Origin: an uncultured Eubacteriales bacterium
GTDB taxonomy: Bacteria; Bacillota; Clostridia; Oscillospirales; Oscillospiraceae
Assembly (NCBI GenBank): GCA_934567745.1
Contig: CAKTJM010000069.1
Coordinates: 1-9,414 of the forward strand
Length of the DNA stretch: 9,414 bases
Direction: 5' to 3'
Shown: piece by piece, positions 6,235-9,414 of the stretch
Layout: each line of letters begins with the position of its first letter
Position numbering within the stretch: the stretch's first letter is position 1
Made by a program: the position numbers and the translations under genes
The notes under the pieces: model-generated
Told to the model about the DNA's origin: nothing
The model's database searches: none
The model's input: only the letters and a program-made list of their open reading frames with translations

Positions 6235-6243
6235 CACCCCCTC
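6235..6243 (-). promoter_or_regulatory. Ribosome binding site deciding the coaE start
   Basis: GAGGGGGTG on the minus strand, 6 nt upstream of ATG 6226-6228. It overlaps the TGA of the upstream TsaC-like gene and the alternative GTG codon, which would itself have no properly spaced site. This supports translational coupling with the preceding gene. Confidence 0.65.
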
Positions 6244-6880
6244 AGCAGGTCTTGATGAAGTCCAGGATCTCCTGGCCGGGGATGGCCCCCTCGCGGAGGA
6301 TCTTCGGCTCGTCGCCGCTCAGGTCCACCAGGGTGGACTCCACGCCCAGGGCGCAGGTGCCGCCCTCGACGACGCCCTCGATGCGGCCGTCGAAGTAGTC
6401 CAGGACCTCCTTGGTGGTCTTGGGGCTGGGCTGGTCGGAGATGTTGGCGGAGGGGGCGGCCAGCGGGCGGCCCAGCTCCCGCAGGATCGCCAGCGTCAGC
6501 GGGTGGTCCGGGCAGCGCACGCCCAGCGTGATCTCGTCGGCCACGACGGCCTCGGAGACCACGCCCCGGTCCTTCAGGATCATGGTCAGCGGGCCGGGCC
6601 AATACTTCTCGGCCAGACGGTAGGCGGCCTGCGGGATGTCCTCGCAGTACTCCTCGACCATGTCCATCCCCGTCACGAGGATGCTCACGGCCTTGTCGGG
6701 GTCGCGCTTCTTCTTCTCGTACAGCATCCGCACGGCCACGCCGTCCATCGCGTCGGCGGCCAGGCCGTAGACGGTCTCGGTGGGGACGGCCACCAGGCCG
6801 CCCTTGTTGAACATCTTGACGACGTCGGCGACGTCCTCCATCGTATAGCGCTTGGTGTCGATCGGGCCTCTCAGCATCAT
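6242..6880 (-). CDS. L-threonylcarbamoyladenylate synthase (TsaC/YwlC/Sua5 family, short form)
   Basis: A 212-residue YrdC-domain enzyme that makes threonylcarbamoyl-AMP from threonine, bicarbonate and ATP, the first step of the t6A37 modification of ANN-decoding tRNAs. Typical motifs are present: PTETVYGLAADA (33-44), a basic KKKR (56-59) at the conserved K.R nucleotide-binding position, WPGPLT (94-99), the SAN motif in APSANISDQPSP (142-153), and GVESTLVD (169-176). Length fits the single-domain form without the C-terminal Sua5 domain. The start is ATG at 6878-6880, sharing an ATGA overlap with the prfA stop; a second ATG follows directly and is an equally possible start. AAGGAG lies 6 nt upstream inside the prfA coding end. 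The prfA-tsaC pairing is common in Firmicutes, where prmC often accompanies them, but prmC is absent here. Confidence 0.94.
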   Translation of the reverse strand: MMLRGPIDTKRYTMEDVADVVKMFNKGGLVAVPTETVYGLAADAMDGVAVRMLYEKKKRDPDKAVSILVTGMDMVEEYCEDIPQAAYRLAEKYWPGPLTMILKDRGVVSEAVVADEITLGVRCPDHPLTLAILRELGRPLAAPSANISDQPSPKTTKEVLDYFDGRIEGVVEGGTCALGVESTLVDLSGDEPKILREGAIPGQEILDFIKTC

Positions 6881-7938
6881 GATCCGCTCCTTTTCTGTTT
6901 TTCCATCTGGTCGTGGAGGGCCAAGGCCTCCACGAACTCGTCCAGCTCGCCGTCGAGCACGGCGTCGAGCCGGTACAGCGTCAGGCCGATCCGGTGATCG
7001 GTGACGCGCCCCTGCGGGAAGTTGTAGGTCCGGATGCGCTCGTTGCGCATCCCGGTGCCGACCTGGCTGCGCCGCTGGGCGCTGACCTGGTCGTCCTGCT
7101 CCCGCCGCTTCGCCTCGAACAGGCGCGAGCGCAGGATCTGCATCGCCTTCTCGCGGTTCTGGAACTGGCTGCGCTCCTGCTGGCACTCGGCCACGGTGCC
7201 CGTGGGCCGGTGGATCAGCCGCACCGCCGAGGAGGTCTTGTTCACGTGCTGGCCGCCCGCCCCGGAGGCGCGGTAGACCTGCATCTCGATGTCCGACGGG
7301 TCGAGCGCCAGCTCCACCTCATCGACCTCCGGCAGCACCGCCACCGTGCAGGTCGAGGTGTGGATCCGGCCGCCGGACTCCGTCTCCGGGACCCGCTGGA
7401 CCCGGTGGACGCCGGACTCGTACTTGAGCCGCCCGTAGGCGTCGTCCCCCGACACGAGGAAGGACACCTCCCGGATGCCGCCCAGCTCCGTGTCGCTCAG
7501 GCCCGCCAGCTCCAGCCGCCAGCCCTGGCGCTCACAGTACATGGCGTACATCCGATAGAGCGACGCGGCGAACAGCGCGGCCTCCTCGCCGCCCACGCCC
7601 GCGCGGATCTCCATCACGACGTCCTTCCCGTCCAGGGGGTCCTTCGGCAGGAGCAGGAGCCGCAGCTCCTCCTCCAGCCGGGCGCGCCGCTCCTTGAGCG
7701 GCTCGTACTCGGCGCGGGCCAGCGCGCGGCACTCCGGGTCGGCCAGGAGCGCCTCCAGGCCCGCCAGCTCATGCCCCGCCGCGGTCCACGCCCGATAGCG
7801 CGCCACGACCGGTTCGAGCTGCTTGCGCTCCCGGGTCAGGTCCGCCAGCCGCTTCGGATCGGCGTAGGTCTCCGGCTGGGCGAGCTGGGTCTCCAGCTCC
7901 TCCAGCCGCAGGGCCAGCGCTTCGAGCTGCTCCTGCAT
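6877..7938 (-). CDS. prfA: Peptide chain release factor 1 (RF1)
   Basis: A 353-residue class I release factor that recognises UAA and UAG stop codons and triggers hydrolysis of peptidyl-tRNA. The catalytic GGQ is at 228-230 in YRASGAGGQHVNKTSSAVR. The stop-codon reading loop is PET (184-186) in VQRVPETESGGRIHTST, the RF1-type P-x-T tripeptide rather than the SPF of RF2. Domain 1 (about 1-100) is a charged coiled coil, and IRAGVGGEEAALFA (111-124) and the C-terminal TDHRIGLTLYRLD (313-325) are both standard. The start ATG directly abuts the TGA of the upstream 107-aa gene (TGAATG) and only a weak GGGCGAG lies before it, suggesting reinitiation or coupling. Its end overlaps the TsaC-like gene by 4 nt. 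All genes whose stop codon is in view end in TAA or TGA. Confidence 0.97.
   Translation of the reverse strand: MQEQLEALALRLEELETQLAQPETYADPKRLADLTRERKQLEPVVARYRAWTAAGHELAGLEALLADPECRALARAEYEPLKERRARLEEELRLLLLPKDPLDGKDVVMEIRAGVGGEEAALFAASLYRMYAMYCERQGWRLELAGLSDTELGGIREVSFLVSGDDAYGRLKYESGVHRVQRVPETESGGRIHTSTCTVAVLPEVDEVELALDPSDIEMQVYRASGAGGQHVNKTSSAVRLIHRPTGTVAECQQERSQFQNREKAMQILRSRLFEAKRREQDDQVSAQRRSQVGTGMRNERIRTYNFPQGRVTDHRIGLTLYRLDAVLDGELDEFVEALALHDQMEKQKRSGS
6887..6892 (-). promoter_or_regulatory. Ribosome binding site of the TsaC-like gene, embedded in the prfA coding end
   Basis: AAGGAG on the minus strand encodes part of the final residues of RF1 and lies 6 nt before the ATG at 6878-6880. 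With the 4-nt ATGA overlap this indicates coupled translation. Confidence 0.7.
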
Positions 7939-8262
7939 TCACTCGCCCTGCGCGGCGGCCTTGGCCTTCTCGGCCTCTTCCTCGGCCTCGCGGCGCTGAT
8001 AGTCCTCCAGCATGGCCTCGTACTGCCGCATCATCATGGAGTACTCATAGGCGGCCGCCTCGGAGGCGGTCATGGGGGAGTCGTCCTCCTTGCCCGGTGC
8101 GGCGGACGGCGCGTCCTCGGCGGGGGCGGCGGCCTCCGGCTCCTCCTCCTCGACCTCGTTGAGCGCGCCCTCGGCGGCCTTCTGCTCCATGAGGTCGAAG
8201 AGCTCCTTCATCTTGTCCTCGGTGGTGCGGTCCTGGGTCATCTTCTTTTCCTGTTCAGACAT
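7939..8262 (-). CDS. Unrecognised small acidic protein, 107 aa
   Basis: I do not recognise this family. The protein is very rich in Glu and Ala, with no Cys, no Trp, no signal peptide and no hydrophobic segment, so it is expected to be cytosolic and soluble. Residues 1-35 look helical and mixed-charge (KMKELFDLMEQKAAEGALNE). Residues about 36-62 are an acidic Ala/Pro/Glu linker. Residues about 64-107 look like a second helix or short coiled coil with a Tyr/Met-rich part (YEYSMMMRQYEAMLEDYQRR) and an E/K/A-rich tail. It is a real gene by context: ATG with AAGGAGG 7 nt upstream, and a stop that abuts the prfA start (TGAATG), so the two are probably cotranslated. The ABC-F stop lies 47 nt upstream. 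Position between an ABC-F factor and RF1 hints at a translation-linked role, but that is only inference. A lineage-specific hypothetical protein is the neutral call. Confidence 0.8.
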   Translation of the reverse strand: MSEQEKKMTQDRTTEDKMKELFDLMEQKAAEGALNEVEEEEPEAAAPAEDAPSAAPGKEDDSPMTASEAAAYEYSMMMRQYEAMLEDYQRREAEEEAEKAKAAAQGE

Positions 8263-8309
8263 GGGTGATCCTCCTTATGTTCGTTCCCTCTCGGGACGTG
8301 TGTCGTCGT

Positions 8310-9414
8310 TCAGCCTTCCTCGGCGGCGATGGCCTCCGACAGCGCCTCCCAGCGCTCCATCAGCTCGTCGTACTCCGCTGTGTAGGCCGCCTCCTGCTCC
8401 AGCAGCTCCTGGAGCCGCTGATAATCGGAGGCCGCGGCCTCCTTCTCCTCGCCCAGCGCGGCCAGGAGCCCGTCGAGCTTCTCCATCCGCTTCTCGGCGG
8501 CGGCCAGGTCCTTCCGGAGCTGCTTCGTGCCGCCGGTGCGCTTGGGCTTCTCCTTCTTCGGCTTCTCCTCCTTCACGGGCGGGGGCGCGAGGGCCTTCTG
8601 CCGCTCCCGCATCGCCTGATAGGCCGTGTAGTCCCCGCGGAAGTCGGAGATATGTCCGTCCTCCAGCGTCCAGATCCGCGTGGCGAACCGGTCGATGAAA
8701 TAGCGGTCGTGCGAGACGAAGAGCAGCGTGCCCTCATAGTCCTCCACCGCGCCCTCGATCCACTCGCGGGCGTCGAGGTCCAGGTGGTTCGTCGGCTCGT
8801 CGAGGATGAGGAAGTTGACCTTCTCGTCCATGAGCATGCACAGCCGCAGGCGGCTCTGCTCACCGCCGGAGAGGACGGAGACGGGCTTGAACACGTCCTC
8901 GCCGCGGAAGAGGAACCGCGCCAGCCGGTCGCGCGCCTGCTGGGCGTCGCATCCGGCCTCGTAGAGCATCGTGTCGTAGAGGCTCCGCTCCGGATGGGCG
9001 AAGTGGATCTGCTGGGGCAGGTAGCCGATCTTCACCGTCAGGCCCAGCTTGATCTTCCCCGCGTCCTGGTCCTCCTCGCCAAGGATGAGCTTGAGCAGCG
9101 TGGACTTCCCCGTCCCGTTGTCGCCCAGGAGGGCGATCCGGTCGCCCGGCTCCACGCGCAGGTCCACGTCGCGGAAGAGCGTGCGCCCCTCGAAGGACTT
9201 CTCCACCCCATGCAGGGTGAGCAGGTCGTCCGCGAAGAACTCCGCCTCGCCGAAGCGGGCCGTGAGCTTGCGGTCCTTCGTGGGCCGGGCGGTGTGGTCG
9301 AGCTTGGCGATGCGCTTCTCGATGGAGAAGGCCCGCTTGTGGAGCTTGTCGCTGCCCATGAACGCCCAGAGATGGATGGCGTCCGCGGCCTTCTGGAGCT
9401 GCTCGATCTTGGCC
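8310..9414 (-). CDS. ABC-F family ATPase, C-terminal half (5' end outside window)
   Basis: 367 residues are visible, open to the right window edge; the first ATPase domain is missing because of the window limit. The first ~45 visible residues are the inter-domain linker helices (KIEQLQKAADAIH... RAFSIEKRIAKLD) that in ABC-F proteins reach towards the P-site tRNA. The second ABC domain has Walker A GDNGTGKST (97-105), the signature LSGGEQSR (181-188), Walker B with catalytic Glu in FLILDEPTNHLDLD (201-214), and the H-switch SHDRYF (234-239). A Pro/Lys-rich hinge and a C-terminal coiled coil (about 290-365) follow, as in Uup/YdiF-like members. No membrane segment is present. ABC-F proteins act on ribosomes, either as translation factors or as antibiotic-protection proteins; the visible part does not decide between them. 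An internal ATG at 9357-9359 is not a start, because the linker continues upstream. Confidence 0.95.
   Translation of the reverse strand, partial: AKIEQLQKAADAIHLWAFMGSDKLHKRAFSIEKRIAKLDHTARPTKDRKLTARFGEAEFFADDLLTLHGVEKSFEGRTLFRDVDLRVEPGDRIALLGDNGTGKSTLLKLILGEEDQDAGKIKLGLTVKIGYLPQQIHFAHPERSLYDTMLYEAGCDAQQARDRLARFLFRGEDVFKPVSVLSGGEQSRLRLCMLMDEKVNFLILDEPTNHLDLDAREWIEGAVEDYEGTLLFVSHDRYFIDRFATRIWTLEDGHISDFRGDYTAYQAMRERQKALAPPPVKEEKPKKEKPKRTGGTKQLRKDLAAAEKRMEKLDGLLAALGEEKEAAASDYQRLQELLEQEAAYTAEYDELMERWEALSEAIAAEEG

Noticed and set aside
6229..6237. GTG at 6235-6237 as the coaE start
   Set aside because: It would begin only 4 nt after the upstream stop with no spaced ribosome binding site; the GTG itself is part of the GAGGGGGTG site serving the ATG at 6226-6228.
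6881..7186. A roughly 100-codon N-terminal extension of the TsaC-like frame
   Set aside because: It lies inside prfA in a different frame and is Arg/Ala/Pro-rich noise; the ATG at 6878-6880 has its own ribosome binding site.
6913..8268. A 451-codon plus-strand open frame antisense to prfA and the 107-aa gene
   Set aside because: It runs across two convincing minus-strand genes, has no ribosome binding site and only Leu/His/Arg/Gly-rich low complexity.
8282..8298. A small hairpin in the gap after the ABC-F gene, considered as a terminator
   Set aside because: The stem is only six pairs with a bulged base and no U tract follows, so it does not support a transcription stop between the ABC-F gene and the 107-aa gene.

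Overview
The window looks like ordinary core chromosome from a high-GC, low-G+C-phylum-style (Firmicutes/Clostridia) bacterium, most likely a gut Oscillospiraceae/Oscillospirales relative. This rests on strong AGGAGG-type ribosome binding sites, the gene complement (UppP, FtsK/SpoIIIE-type translocase, M18 aminopeptidase, RF1 followed by a TsaC/Sua5 protein), GC-rich third codon positions, and a dispersed-looking palindromic intergenic repeat. The genus is an inference and was not checked by search.

Every gene I can support lies on the minus strand, so transcription runs from the right end to the left. In that order: the C-terminal half of an ABC-F ATPase (8310-9414, cut by the window edge); a 107-residue acidic protein I do not recognise (7939-8262); peptide chain release factor 1, prfA (6877-7938); an L-threonylcarbamoyladenylate synthase of the TsaC/YwlC type (6242-6880); dephospho-CoA kinase coaE (5632-6228); a 103-nt leader with small inverted repeats; an M18 aminopeptidase (4119-5528); undecaprenyl-diphosphatase uppP (3247-4098, TTG start); a FtsK/SpoIIIE DNA translocase (541-3213); a 288-nt gene-free island packed with inverted repeats (253-540); and the N-terminal 84 residues of an Old Yellow Enzyme-type flavin oxidoreductase (1-252).

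Spacing suggests two or three transcription units. The 107-aa gene, prfA, tsaC and coaE are tightly packed (stop codon abutting the next start, a 4-nt ATGA overlap, and a 13-nt gap) and probably cotranscribed, perhaps also with the ABC-F gene 47 nt upstream. The M18 peptidase, uppP and ftsK are separated by only 20 and 33 nt and probably form a second unit behind the 5529-5631 leader. The oxidoreductase is set apart by the repeat island. The right-hand genes share a theme of translation (ABC-F, RF1, and the tRNA t6A precursor enzyme) plus CoA synthesis. The left-hand unit combines peptide turnover, cell-wall lipid-carrier recycling and chromosome translocation.

I found no phage, transposase, CRISPR array, toxin-antitoxin or defence system, and no RNA gene. 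The least-explained parts are the composite palindromic island at 279-534 and the unrecognised 107-aa protein. I do not claim a new biological system here.
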